Assembly: GCA_018398805.1 (NCBI GenBank)
Contig: JAGFBZ010000683.1
Span: 186,001 to 250,000 of the forward strand
Direction of reading: 5' to 3'
Length of the DNA stretch: 64,000 nucleotides
Source of the DNA: Hirundichthys speculiger
Taxonomy: Eukaryota; Chordata; Actinopteri; Beloniformes; Exocoetidae
Shown piece by piece: positions 11,605 through 22,175 of this stretch. Below the pieces are notes generated by a model. That model did no database searches, was not told the origin of the DNA, and saw only the letters and a program-made list of their open reading frames with translations. The position numbers and the translations under genes are program-made. The number at the start of each line of letters is the position of its first letter. Position 1 is the stretch's first letter.

Positions 11605-13205
11605 TATATATGTATATATATATGTAGCGCAGAGCTGTCTCAAAATGCCAGCAACTCATTGTCCTAGGCTGTAAACACAATTAGATTTATAAAATGTCTG
11701 AACAAGCGGAGGGAAAGAGCTTTACACGTCTCTCTTTGACACTCCAGTGGTTCCTTAAGAGTCTTTCTTTCTGTTTGCTCCATCCATGAGATGGAGCTGA
11801 CATGTTGGGGCTCTGCTCGTCTGTGCATTTGGACGCAGCAGAATAGAAACAACGCATTAAGAGCAGCCTGTCATGGATGTGATTGAGGAGGTCAGCGGGG
11901 GGGCTCTGGAGTGAAACTCTTCATGAAACTTCTTCGCCCGTTAGCGATTCAGCGGCTGGAGTCGAATCTGCCCTGTGTTTGGCAGAGCTTCGAACGAGCG
12001 TAATTCGGCTATTAATAAGAAGTTAAACTCGGACCAGTTTTTTCCCGCAGACTAGAACGTTAAAAAGTAAAAGTCGACAAATTGATGAATTTATCTGAGA
12101 ATGTGCTGCAGATTTTTTTTTTTTTTTTTTTTTTCCCTGACTTACTTCGACTCTTCTTGTCAAAACAACAGTAACTTTTGCTCAGCCCCGAAGCAAATCT
12201 ACAACACATTACAGCTGCGTCCCGCCGAGAGCCAGACTAACACCCTGAATAATTCACTCCGCTCCATCAGCTTGTTTCGGAGTAAAAAAATAAAAAATAA
12301 AAAATTTAAAAAAGAAGATTCCTCCCTCCTCCTGCTCTCTTTCAGTTTTATTATAAATCCCACCACCTCTGTTCTGATTGAGTCGGGCCCTCTGAGAGAC
12401 GTCAGCCAGACAGGCACCTGTGAGCTTGTCAGCATCCCTTTGTGTCAGACGCCTAATTGGGAACAATTAGCCCAAAGGTTGTTTTACACGCTGGAACATG
12501 ATCGACTTCAGTTCTTCTATTGTTCTTGTTTTCTGAATGGCGCTATCTGAATGGAGCTCTGATTGGGATTGTCTTTCACCGCGGCGGCACGTCGGAAAGA
12601 CACTTCCTGAAAGTAGGCGCCGAAGTCTGGAAGGTCATTGGCATCAAACGAGCGGGCGCGCGGTTTTTACTGCACGTATCTGATGATCGGGCCGGGCCCG
12701 GGTCCCTCAGCAGCAGCTGCAGCGAGCTCCTCGTATCTGTCGCCTGTTTTCTATCAGAGAAAATAAGAGGCTGTCATCCAAACAGAACAAGCGAGCGCGC
12801 GTACGATACGATCAGTCGTGGCGATAATAAGTCATGATGGATTCTCATAACGGCCGCGCTGGCGTCGCCGCCACACACGCCATCATCACCTTTCTCCTCC
12901 ACGCTCATTTGTGAACACGCCGGGGCCAACTCGGCCCGCCGGCTGCCAAATGGAGCTAACCCGGAGCCAGCCAGCGCTGAGTCTCCTGTCTCCTGCAGCT
13001 CTGGAGGGGAAGCCATCTTCTCCGGCCAAGGCAGCGTCTCCTCCACAGATCTCTCTCCTCCGTCACTCTGCAGGCGCCAGAGTCTCGGTGTCACGGCGGG
13101 TTTGTGTCTGCGGCGCCTCAGAGCCTCAAAGATGGCCTTTTATTAACCGTCACATCTGATGCAGTCAGTGTGGTCCGCACTTACTGGGATCAAAAAAAAA
13201 AAAAT
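11605..13205. other. Non-coding, GC/CpG-rich towards 12.55-13.16 kb
   Basis: No recognised gene. The frame at 12101-12550 begins in a T run and is not convincing. CpG and GC rise from about 12560 to 13160, where open frames occur on both strands as expected of GC-rich DNA. Confidence 0.5.
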
Positions 13206-13208
13206 GGT

Positions 13209-15118
13209 TTATTAATACGAGTACGAGTATTAAGGCCACACTGAGAAAAAACAATTGTGGGCAATTATTTCATTGTTCATTCCTCACTAAAGAAAATAAA
13301 GTGGAAATGCAGTTTTTCCACAATAAAGTTGTCTTAAAGATTTATTCAAACCAGCTTTACTCTACCAACATAATGTCTGTGTCTATGTGCTTTTATCACA
13401 TAAACACAGTATTATAATAATTATTCGTACTTTGAAGAGATTGTGTCAGAAATTGCGCCTATTCAGAAAAAGAAATTACACCGATTCTGGAATTATGGAC
13501 ACTGCATTTTGACTTTATTCTCGACATTTTGACTTTATTCTCGACATTTTGACTTTATTCTCGACATTTCGACTTTATTCTCGACATTTTGACTTTATTC
13601 TCGACATTTCGACTTTATTCTCGACATTTCGACTTTATTCTCGACATTTTGACTTTATTCTCGACATTTCAACTTTATTCTCGACATTTTGACTTTATTC
13701 TCGACATTTCAACTTTATTCTCGACATTTCGACTTTATTCTCGACATTTTGACTTTATTCTGGCAACTGCATTTCGTCTTTATTCTCGACATTTCGTCTT
13801 TATTCTCGACATTTCGACTTTATTTTCGACATTTCGACTTTATTTTCAACATTTCGACATTATTCTCAACATTTTGACTTTATTCTCGACATTTCGACTT
13901 TATTCTCGACATTTCGACTTTATTCTCGACATTTCGACTTTATTCTCGACATTTCGACTTTATTCTCAACATTTTGACTTTATTCTTGACATTTTGACTT
14001 TATTCTCGACATTTCGACTTTATTCTCGACATTTTGACTTTATTCTCGACATTTCAACTTTATTCTCGACATTTCGACTTTATTCTCGACATTTTGACTT
14101 TATTCTGGCAACTGCATTTCGTCTTTATTCTCGACATTTCAACTTTATTCTCGACATTTCGACTTTATTCTCGACATTTTGACTTTATTCTCGACATTTC
14201 AACTTTATTCTCGACATTTCGACTTTATTCTCGACATTTCGACTTTATTCTCGACATTTCGACTTTATTCTCGACATTTCAACTTTATTCTCGACATTTC
14301 GACTTTATTCTCGACATTTTGACTTTATTCTCAACATTTCGTCTTTATTCTCGACATTTCGTCTTTATTCTCGACATTTCGACTTTATTTTCGACATTTC
14401 GACTTTATTTTCAACATTTCGTCTTTATTCTCAACATTTCGTCTTTATTCTCGACATTTCGACTTTATTTTCGACATTTCGACTTTATTCTCGACATTTC
14501 GACTTTATTCTCGACATTTTGACTTTATTCTGGCAACTGCATTTCGTCTTTATTCTCGACATTTCGTCTTTATTCTCGACATTTCGACTTTATTTTCGAC
14601 ATTTCGACTTTATTTTCAACATTTCGTCTTTATTCTCAACATTTCGTCTTTATTCTCGACATTTCGACTTTATTCTCGACATTTCAACTTTATTCTCGAC
14701 ATTTCAACTTTATTCTCGACATTTCGACTTTATTCTCGACATTTTGACTTTATTCTCGACATTTCAACTTTATTCTCGACATTTCGACTTTATTCTCGAC
14801 ATTTTGACTTTATTCTGGCAACTGCATTTCGTCTTTATTCTCGACATTTCGTCTTTATTCTCGACATTTCGACTTTATTTTCGACATTTCGACTTTATTT
14901 TCAACATTTCGTCTTTATTCTCAACATTTCGTCTTTATTCTCGACATTTCGACTTTATTTTCGACATTTCGACTTTATTCTCAACATTTTGACTTTATTC
15001 TCGACATTTCGACTTTATTTTGGAAACTGCATTTCGACTTTATTCTCGTGAGGAATTAAAAAAAAATCACTGCCCACAATTTTTTTTTTGGCCCTAATAT
15101 TCCGTCGTATATTAATGA
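13209..15118. mobile_element. Inverted-repeat DNA element with a minisatellite interior
   Basis: The left arm (about 13211-13324) and right arm (about 15007-15117) are inverted, diverged copies. Left 'attaatacgagtac' and 'gtattaaggcca' match the right arm reverse-complemented ('attaatatacgac', 'atattagggcc'). Left 'acaattgtgggcaatt' matches right 'actgcccacaatt', left 'attcctcac' matches right 'gtgaggaatt', and left 'aaataaagtggaaatgcag' matches right 'ctgcatttcgactttatt'. The arms flank a 1.54-kb tandem array. I read this as a MITE (superfamily unknown) whose interior expanded. No clear TSD. Confidence 0.75.
13507..15049. repeat. 20-bp minisatellite, about 77 units, with 25-bp punctuation units
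   Basis: The consensus unit is 'gactttattctcgacatttc', with C/T at the last base and variants 'cgtctttatt', 'caactttatt', 'ttttcgac' and 'ctcaac'. A longer variant containing 'tggcaactgc' replaces the normal joint at 13761, 14106, 14531 and 14816, with a related 'tggaaactgc' at 15021 and 'tggacactgc' at 13496. All spacings between successive punctuation marks (265, 345, 425, 285, 205) are 5 more than a multiple of 20. Open frames of up to about 197 codons through the array are a by-product: 60 bp is a multiple of both 20 and 3. Confidence 0.97.
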
Positions 15119-17275
15119 GTTAACCATCTGGTCGACATTTAGTAGCCGCAATTGTTCTTCTAACTTAAATGAAATTAAGTTTTTGTCACCATTGTGAAAA
15201 TTGCCACTGTGTTCTTACAGCAAAAAAAAATAAAGAATGGACAGATAGCGTGTTGAACAAATACGAGCTTCCTCTGGCTCCTCCTACTGCTTGAATGTGA
15301 TTCATAAAAATCCTCTTCCTTTTAACTGAAAACAGTTATAGGAGTCTCAGACGGATGTCACTCTCCTACTTCTTCAGTTTCCACGGTAACAAACCCCTCC
15401 CACAGGAGGATCCAGGCAAAGCCTGAGCACAGCAGAGAGGGACGCACGCTTGTTTTCGTCCTCGACTCTTCAGTCAAAGCCTGATCTGTCTGGCTTTAAA
15501 AGCTCAACAAATAATCCTTCTTAAGACAGGATTATTATTATTATTTTTTGTTTATATACACATATTTTTATTGGGAACCAATGCATTACAAAAATCTGAC
15601 TTGAAATTACAGGGATGCGTTCCCCAGCGGTTTTTCCCCATTTTTTAGGACTCTGAACAGGAACAGGGCAACACTTTCCTTCCCCATCCCAACCCAGAAA
15701 TCTAAAAAAAAAACATACAAATAAAAACAAAAACAAAACATAAAAGTAGTTATGATAGCAATAATCCTAACAGTAATAAAAACTATAATAATAGTAACAA
15801 TAATAATAATGATGGTAATAGTAAAGACAGTAGTGATAAAACTAATAGATGGCGGCTGTTTATTACTACGGGGTTAATGATGTCATAACCCAGTGGCTCT
15901 CACCCTCTAATGCCCCCCCCCCCCCCCCCTTTGGAGGAGGAAAAGTTTCCCCCCTCTGACTTCAACAGTGTCGTAACCGTGGGTCAAATATAGCTTTTAT
16001 TGGGCTAAACATCAATATTATTACCATTATTTTCACATTTCCTTGATTAATTTGCTGTGCAAGTTGAAAATATTTTAAATTTTTGCTTGAACGACGCAAA
16101 TAAACTCAACGAGATAACTCCCTGAGACAAATCAGAAGCCTCGTTATAATTGTAACGATTATAAAGGGTAACAGGAATGAGTATTTTAGCAGTGCGTATA
16201 TTCTTAATGGATGTCAGTTGTGCTTTGCTGTTTCCTCGTACGTGACTGGTGTCTCTGACTCCTCCCTTCATCAGGTTTCATTCGTTCTCCAGGTTTTGAC
16301 ACACAGAGCAGCATGTGGTCGTACTATCGTACTATCGTACTACTGTCGTACGATCTCGTCTCTGAAATCCTCGTTCACGTTGGCAGACGCTGGATTGTTG
16401 TTGTCTTTCCTCGCCGGTGAGATGCCGGTCTGCTCTCCAAACCCACGAACGTCTAGTCAATAATGTGTTGTTACACGTTGCTCCAAAAACAGTAGTTCTG
16501 ACCTGAAGCTGGGGGGGGGGGGTGCGAGGTGAATCAAAATGTCGATCTCTGGTTTGGCAGGTGGGCGAGCAGCTGCTCAGGATCGACTCCCTGCTTTCGG
16601 AGCAAATTTTGATGCTTATTAGAGAAAATAAATAAATTTGAAAGAGAAATAAGCTGGGATTTTTAGACTAACGTGGGCTTTATTTCATGCCTCTTCACAT
16701 CAGCTTCATCTGAATTGCATTTTTTGCATTTCAGGCCTGACACAGACTCAAAAAAAGAAAGAAGAAGAGGGAAGCCTGTTCCCTGTTGCAACAGTTAAAA
16801 CATCCGGATATCACGGATCACACCGTCTCAGTGGTGTTTGTGAACGCAGCCCTGCGTTGTAGTGTTGGACAGAAATAACCGGGGCGGACTGGTAATCTGT
16901 GGATTCTGGAAAAGTCCAGTTCAATAACCAAAATGTTCATTCTATCAACTAACAGCAGGGGGCGCTAAGACGATCATTTATCAGATATAGGCTGAAAAAC
17001 CAACAAAGCAGGCTAACGTTAGCGTCTGTCAACAGAAAGATGGCAAACAGAAAACGCAAGGAGAAAGATGGATGTGAAAAATTAAAACTAAAGAAAGACA
17101 AGTAAGTTTGAGGAGGAGAAGTGTTTTTCATTTTGGCACAATTTATCTTCGTCTGTGGAATAAGCTACAAACGTTGTTTGAAGGATGATTGGTTGATTGG
17201 TTCCCTAACTAATCACAGCAGAACTGCATAGGGTAATTTAATTTGATAAAATCAGTATAATATCGGGGTCCTACA
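15119..17275. other. Non-coding, AT-rich and simple repeats
   Basis: Contains (ATT)n at 15533-15546, an A-rich interval at 15690-15850 that may be a decayed LINE 3' end in minus orientation, 17 C at 15913-15929, and a G run at 16511-16522. 'tcgtacta' occurs three times in tandem at 16319-16342. No gene recognised. Confidence 0.55.
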
Positions 17276-17279
17276 GTGA

Positions 17280-17382
17280 TGTTTGCTAGGTGGTCTCGTG
17301 GTTTGTGGGTTCAATTTCCAGTGTTGTAATATAATATTTTGTCCCTTTTTAGTCATTACTTTCTCTCTATCCAATAAAGGAA
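17280..17382 (+). mobile_element. Possible tRNA-derived SINE remnant
   Basis: 'ctaggtggtctcgtggtttg' followed by 'gggttcaatttcc' resembles A- and B-box regions of a tRNA-derived pol III promoter. The downstream 'tctctctatccaataaagg' resembles the tail of teleost tRNA SINEs. The B box is imperfect and no tRNA fold was established, so it is not a tRNA gene. Confidence 0.4.
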
Positions 17383-17395
17383 ACTAGAAAATCTT

Positions 17396-17806
17396 TTAAA
17401 AAGATGCTGATATGACATATAAAACATAACCTGCTAACTACTGCTGACCAGATGGTGAATAATCTCCTCTGTTGGGTTCATAAATGTGTAAATCTGATTC
17501 TGATGGAGTCAGATGCCACATGTCACAGGTTATGAGGAATTATTTAGGTTTACAGACCAGAAAATTTTCATTTCAAACAGAAAAGGGATTGATATTGTTT
17601 TTTTTAAATGTATGGTTTATAAAGCTACTTTTACATCTTTGACTATCTTTGAGTATTTTTGCAGTATCAAAAAGAGGCCAGTAGGCTGTCATCTTTTTGG
17701 ATTGCAACGCAATCATACAAGTAACTAAAATAGTAGTAAAAAAGACAATATTATGTTCATTTTTTGTTTTGAAGATGCAAGTGATGTTTAGTCGTTCTTT
17801 AATGTT
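17396..17806. other. Non-coding, no gene recognised
   Basis: AT-rich unique sequence without a recognised feature. Confidence 0.5.
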
Positions 17807-17893
17807 CAATCAATCAATCAATCTTTATTTGTATAGCGCTTTTCATGCAAGAACATGCAACACAAAGTGCTTTACAGAATTAAAAACAAATTA
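17807..17893 (-). mobile_element. L2/Rex1-type LINE 3' tail, minus strand
   Basis: 'caatcaatcaatca' followed by 'tctttatttgtatagcgctt' and 'aaagtgctttacag' is the reverse complement of the terminal 3' UTR and tail of fish L2/Rex1-type LINEs (compare the plus-strand tail at 2385-2448). Only the last 85 bp or so is present, an extreme 5' truncation. Confidence 0.75.
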
Positions 17894-18590
17894 TCACAAT
17901 AAGTAGGCCCACCAGTTATTTTTTTAGTCCCAGTCCGTCTCTGGAAATAACCACCTGGCCAGGTGATCTTTTGTATCATCCGTGTAATAAATGATGCGTT
18001 CGGGTGGTTTGAAGCGTCACTGGACGTTTCCTTCGCCACATTTAGGATCAAAGTCGCCCCACGTTTCCTCCGCTCATATCCTGATATCCTCATGTTCTTT
18101 TCTAGGAGTTTCTGCTCTTCGGATGCGACTCGTCTAACTTTCTCTACCAGCCGGTTGGGCGCTCCGCCGGCGTTGGGGGCAGTGTGGGTTTTATGGAAAC
18201 AGATGTGTATGTTTCTTTCAGTTCTGTGAGCCAGAATAGGCTAAAAAGCCCAAAAGAGCTCCAGGGTTGGTTAAAAAAAAAAAACAAAAATAAAACCTCT
18301 GCGGAGCTGACCTTGGAGCTGAAGTTCCCACAACCAGTCTTAGAATTCATGTGGTGAAGCTCCGTTATTATTGAGTTTGGGTTTTTCATGTCCAGAGACG
18401 GTCCAACTTCTGTTTCAGAGGCTTTTCCATCCAGCCAGCAAAAATAAAAAATCTGGAGGAAGTATTGAACGCTCTTCCTGCTGGGTGGGGGGGGAGGGGG
18501 GGGGGGTGAATTGGATATCAGTGTGCAGCTCTGCACCCACATCTTCTCCGTCTCCAAGCCGAGTGTTTGTATCAGCAAAATATTTTGTTG
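17894..18590. other. Non-coding, no gene recognised
   Basis: Unique sequence with a G run at about 18485-18507. The 223-codon minus frame over 18144-18815 is proline-rich from C/G runs and has no family signature. Confidence 0.5.
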
Positions 18591-19350
18591 TCCACGTGTC
18601 TCCGCTCTGGGACGACTGCCCCGTCCCACATCCTCTAGCGCTGCGTCGCTGGAGCCGAGTGGGTTTATGCGAGGGGCAGTATGGTCCCGGAGGGTGGGGG
18701 GGGTGGGGGTGGGGGTGGGGGGTGTGCTGGCAGGCCCGGTCCCTGGCGCCGTTCTTTCTTTCTTGGCCGCCGTCGCCGGAAGCAGCAGCAGGAGGATTGC
18801 GGCGAGCTGTCGCACCCAGCAGAGTGTTTGTGTTATATTTGTCGTATAAATACGGCGAGCGCTAACACGTGTTTGTGCTGTTTATATTTATGCTAGACAA
18901 GCACTTTGTCCCGCTCTGTTTGCGTACATCCAGCCTCGTCGTGATCGAGCGCGTGCGTCCCCGCGCATATGTGCGCGCCCGTGCGTGCCAGCGGGCGCAG
19001 CTTGCAGCTCAGTGTGTTTTTATATATTCCTGCTCTCAGCGGGCGCGCCCGGCGCCGCGGCGCTGCACCCGGCTTCACCTGAGGCCAAGGAGTGTCCTCT
19101 GCCCCTCCCCCCTCCTCTTCCTCCTCACACTCCTCGCCCACGCCCTCAGCAGGGCAGCGGGCGCCTCCGCACAGCCCGGGCCAGGCGCACCTGCCGGGCA
19201 TCTGGGTCGACCGAGCCCGTCTATTCTCACCTGGACGCGGATGAGGTCAGGAAGTCAGGAAGGAAGGAATACATAACGGCGGCGCTGCCGACGCCCGGGG
19301 GGCAACGGAGAGGCCGAGGCGGCGTGAACCCGGCGGACCTTCTGTTCCTT
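18591..19350. promoter_or_regulatory. CpG-rich block, candidate CpG island
   Basis: Dense CpG words ('gcgcgcccgtgcgtgcc', 'gggcgcgcccggcgccgcgg') run from about 18940 to 19330, with a G-rich (GGGGGT)n-like part at 18690-18722. Open frames on both strands are ordinary for such composition. This could be the CpG island of an unseen promoter or a GC-rich enhancer; no exon was recognised next to it. In fish, CpG density alone is weak evidence for promoters. Confidence 0.4.
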
Positions 19351-20061
19351 CTCACAACGAGCAAAAAAAAAAACTCGACAGTTTGAGAAAAATCTCGACT
19401 TTTTTTTCCAATAACTCGATGATCAAGAGGTTACGGTGGAAAACAAAGTGTAACTCCAGCAAGGTCAGCGGGAGTAGATGATGAGCTCCATGTTCCGGCG
19501 TGTTCCCTCGCCGCCCCGAAAACACGGCGAGCCTCCTCCTCGGCGCTCCGGCTGCTGTGGGAACGAGTGAACCGGGGGGGTTATTCGGGGGGATTTTCAT
19601 GCTGCGCTGCACACCAAACAGGCAGAACCGCAGTCAGTCAAAGCAGGCGGAGAAATTCAGCAGTAACCCCGGGATCACACGGCGTCTACGGGAAAAAAAA
19701 AAGAGAAGAAGAAGAAGAAGCAGCCAGATTTCTCCTTCACCGGCCTCTGTTCTCACACTGCAGACAGCGTGGCTTTGTCTCGTCAATCCCACACTCCCAG
19801 AATTCAAACTAATACGGGCCGGGCCCGCTGGTGTCTCACTCCGTCAGGATGCAGCTACGAGAGATTTGCTTCACTTCGGCGCCTTTGAAACAGGTTTTCC
19901 CTCATCGCCGTCGTCTGTTTGACTTTTAAAGACGCTGCTGCCGAGGAAGGAGACCGGCATGGCAATGCTGCTCTGGCAGACGGAGGAGAGGAGGATTGTG
20001 GGTAGTACAGTAGATGACGACGACCTCTGATTTCTCAGCCCAGTACAGTTTACGTTCACTG
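19351..20061. other. Non-coding, no gene recognised
   Basis: GC-moderate unique sequence with a GAA-type run at 19698-19722. No feature recognised. Confidence 0.5.
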
Positions 20062-20305
20062 CTATTGATTAGGGCCGATTAGATTCTCCTACGATTTTTG
20101 GGTCCCGATTCGATTTATATTGCGATTCTGATTAAACAAGTATTGCGTTTCGATTTTACCAAGTATTGCGATTTTTATATTTCAATTATTGAATATATGT
20201 ATATGATATATAAAAATCATATAATAATAAATAACAATATTAAATATAATTATATATTATTATATATAATTATTATATATATCACTATATTTAAATTATT
20301 TAAAT

Positions 20306-20659
20306 CAGTGATTTCCCAAAGTGTGGGCCGCGGCCCCCTGGTGGGCCGTCGTGGGACTGCAAGTGGGCCATGCAAGGTCATTAAAATAAAAACAAGTATG
20401 TTTTAAAGCCTTGGTCTTTTTTAAATATGTTTTTAATTACTGTAAAATATTCATGACACAATTAAAAAAAAACATTAAGAAGTAATAAAACAAACCACTT
20501 AAGTGTTATTCTAATGTCATTTTAAATTAATATGACAAGTGTCACCTTATTTGTTGACCCCTTACATTCACAGTTGTTGTGATTAAAGGTTCTGGTGGGC
20601 CGTGGAGATTTTTCACATTTCAATTTGGGCCTTGGTATTCTAGCGTTTGGTAACGGCTG
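20306..20659 (-). mobile_element. Nested hAT-type MITE, inverted relative to the 2.6-kb copy
   Basis: Starts 'cagtgatttcccaaagtgtg' and contains 'gggccgcggccccctggtgg'; the right end reverse-complemented starts 'cagccgttaccaaac'. Shares the interior ('tgtcaccttatttgttgacc', 'attttcat'-type segments) with 2557-2921 in opposite orientation. Flanking 8-mers 'atttaaat' and 'tattaaat' agree at 6 of 8 positions, consistent with a decayed TSD in AT-rich DNA. Confidence 0.85.
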
Positions 20660-21313
20660 TATTAAATAATAATAATAATAAATATAAAATTAAATAAGTT
20701 TTAATATTTAAAAAAATGTGCAATTGCTGTAGTTTAGAGGTCTTTACGGGTCCACTTTCATGGACTCAAACCCGAATGGACCCGTGAAAATTCGACCCGA
20801 AACCGACCTGACCCGAGTCTTTAGTTTCTGAACCGAGTTTAGTAATCGAACCGAGTTACCCAAATAGAACCAAGACAATCCAGCCCATAGTTGCTAATTT
20901 TAAACATTTTCTAGCATTGAATAAAACTTGACTTTCTTACCTAAAGTTGTCTTCTTCTACAGGTTCAGTTGCTACATAGGCTACGTGATGTAAACAACAA
21001 TAAATCCACGTAGTTCTTTTCTTTGTGGATACAGATGCTATTGGTAGCAACTGCTAACGCTAATAGTCTACACCGGTCAGGACGTGTCGTAAATATGTTC
21101 TCTCATCCAGCGTTGTCATGTTGGCGATCCGCAAACCGCTAATAACACGCTACGGCAACACGGTTGTTTCATGACAAATACGCCACGTTAATGAATAATT
21201 AATTAAACTGTCCCGAGGCTGCCACCGTGAATATCTTTAACTTTCGAGTAAATGCGGACCCAGCCCGCCATTTCGTTGCGTGAATTTGCCCGCATTCGGG
21301 TTACTATGGTGAC

Positions 21314-21341
21314 ACACGTGCTTCTATTTAGAAGCACGTGT
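21314..21341. repeat. Perfect 13-bp hairpin
   Basis: 'acacgtgcttcta', a 2-base loop, then its exact reverse complement 'tagaagcacgtgt'. It lies inside the larger hAT-like element; function unknown. Confidence 0.9.
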
Positions 21342-21513
21342 AGATGACAAAATAGACTGGCGGAGCCTCCCGAACTCTTTACCCAACCATTAAATAAATA
21401 AAAATCGATTCTTGTACTAGAATCGATTTTTTTTTTTTTTTAATTCCCAGAAAAAAATCGCGATTAATATAAAAATCAATTTTTTTTTTTTTTTGCCCAA
21501 GCCTACTATTGAT

Positions 21514-22138
21514 GCTGCGTGATTCCCGGGATATTTCCAAGACCTTGATTCCTCTCACAGGCTCACTCCCTCTCTCTCTACTACCCCCCCCCCCCATCCC
21601 CTCTTCCTTACCCTCATTTTTTATCACCGTCGTTAAACCGGACCTCCTCGCCCCCCGACAGCGGTTTTTATAGTCCTTGAAGTTATTAAACATGTATAAT
21701 TACTTTTAGTCGCTTCTGCCGTGGGGAGATGGAGAGAGTATGGAGGGAAAGGATGAAAATGGAGGAGGGGGGGGGGGGGGGGGGTCGTAGAGACAAATAG
21801 AGTTGGGTTTTGTGTCCTCATATATCCCCATCCTTCCTTCACACAGAGAACGGGTGTGTCGTTGGTGTGTCGTTGGTGTGTCGTTTGTGTGTGTGTGTGC
21901 GCCCTCCTGCTCATATTTCTTTTATTGGATGTGTTGCGTTGGCGTCGGAGGGGCCCGGGGCGACCGCGGGGACGGCAGGTGTGGCCTCCGTGCGCTCCTG
22001 TAGTCGCAGGTATAAAGGCGCTAACTGCCCAGGAGTGAACTGCTTGCTGGGAGCGAATCTGAACAGCTGCAGAAGGGCCGCTGGGGTTTCCATTGTTTAG
22101 AGCGGCGTTCATGTCCTATTCATTATTCACAGGCTGGC

Positions 22139-22175
<37 letters not shown>

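Larger units (their letters stand above)
20062..21513. mobile_element. hAT-like element with perfect 8-bp target duplication, host of a nested hAT
   Basis: The element spans 20070-21505 (1436 bp) and is flanked by identical 'ctattgat' at 20062-20069 and 21506-21513. Ends: left 'tagggccgattagattc', right reverse-complemented 'taggcttgggcaaaa'. Both subterminal regions carry 'cgattttt'/'gcgattttt' words typical of this repeat type. The body holds a second hAT MITE (20306-20659), a 'ggacccg'/'gacccga'-rich part near 20745-20815 that may be a further insertion, and a hairpin at 21314-21341. No transposase frame remains. Confidence 0.85.

Noticed and set aside
12101..12550. 149-codon open frame
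   Set aside because: Starts in a poly-T tract, no recognisable domain, and an overlapping minus-strand frame of similar quality.
13589..14992. Long open frames with a 20-residue period
   Set aside because: They exist only because three 20-bp units equal 60 bp. Shifted frames are also open and no start context or other coding sign is present.
13507..15049. Resemblance to a CRISPR array
   Set aside because: Units are directly adjacent with no unique spacers, the setting is a fish genome and there are no cas genes. It is a minisatellite.
17280..17320. tRNA gene
   Set aside because: The box-like words are imperfect and no cloverleaf was established. At best a SINE remnant.
18144..18815. 223-codon minus-strand open frame
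   Set aside because: Composition-driven proline/threonine runs, no domain, and competing open frames on the other strand.
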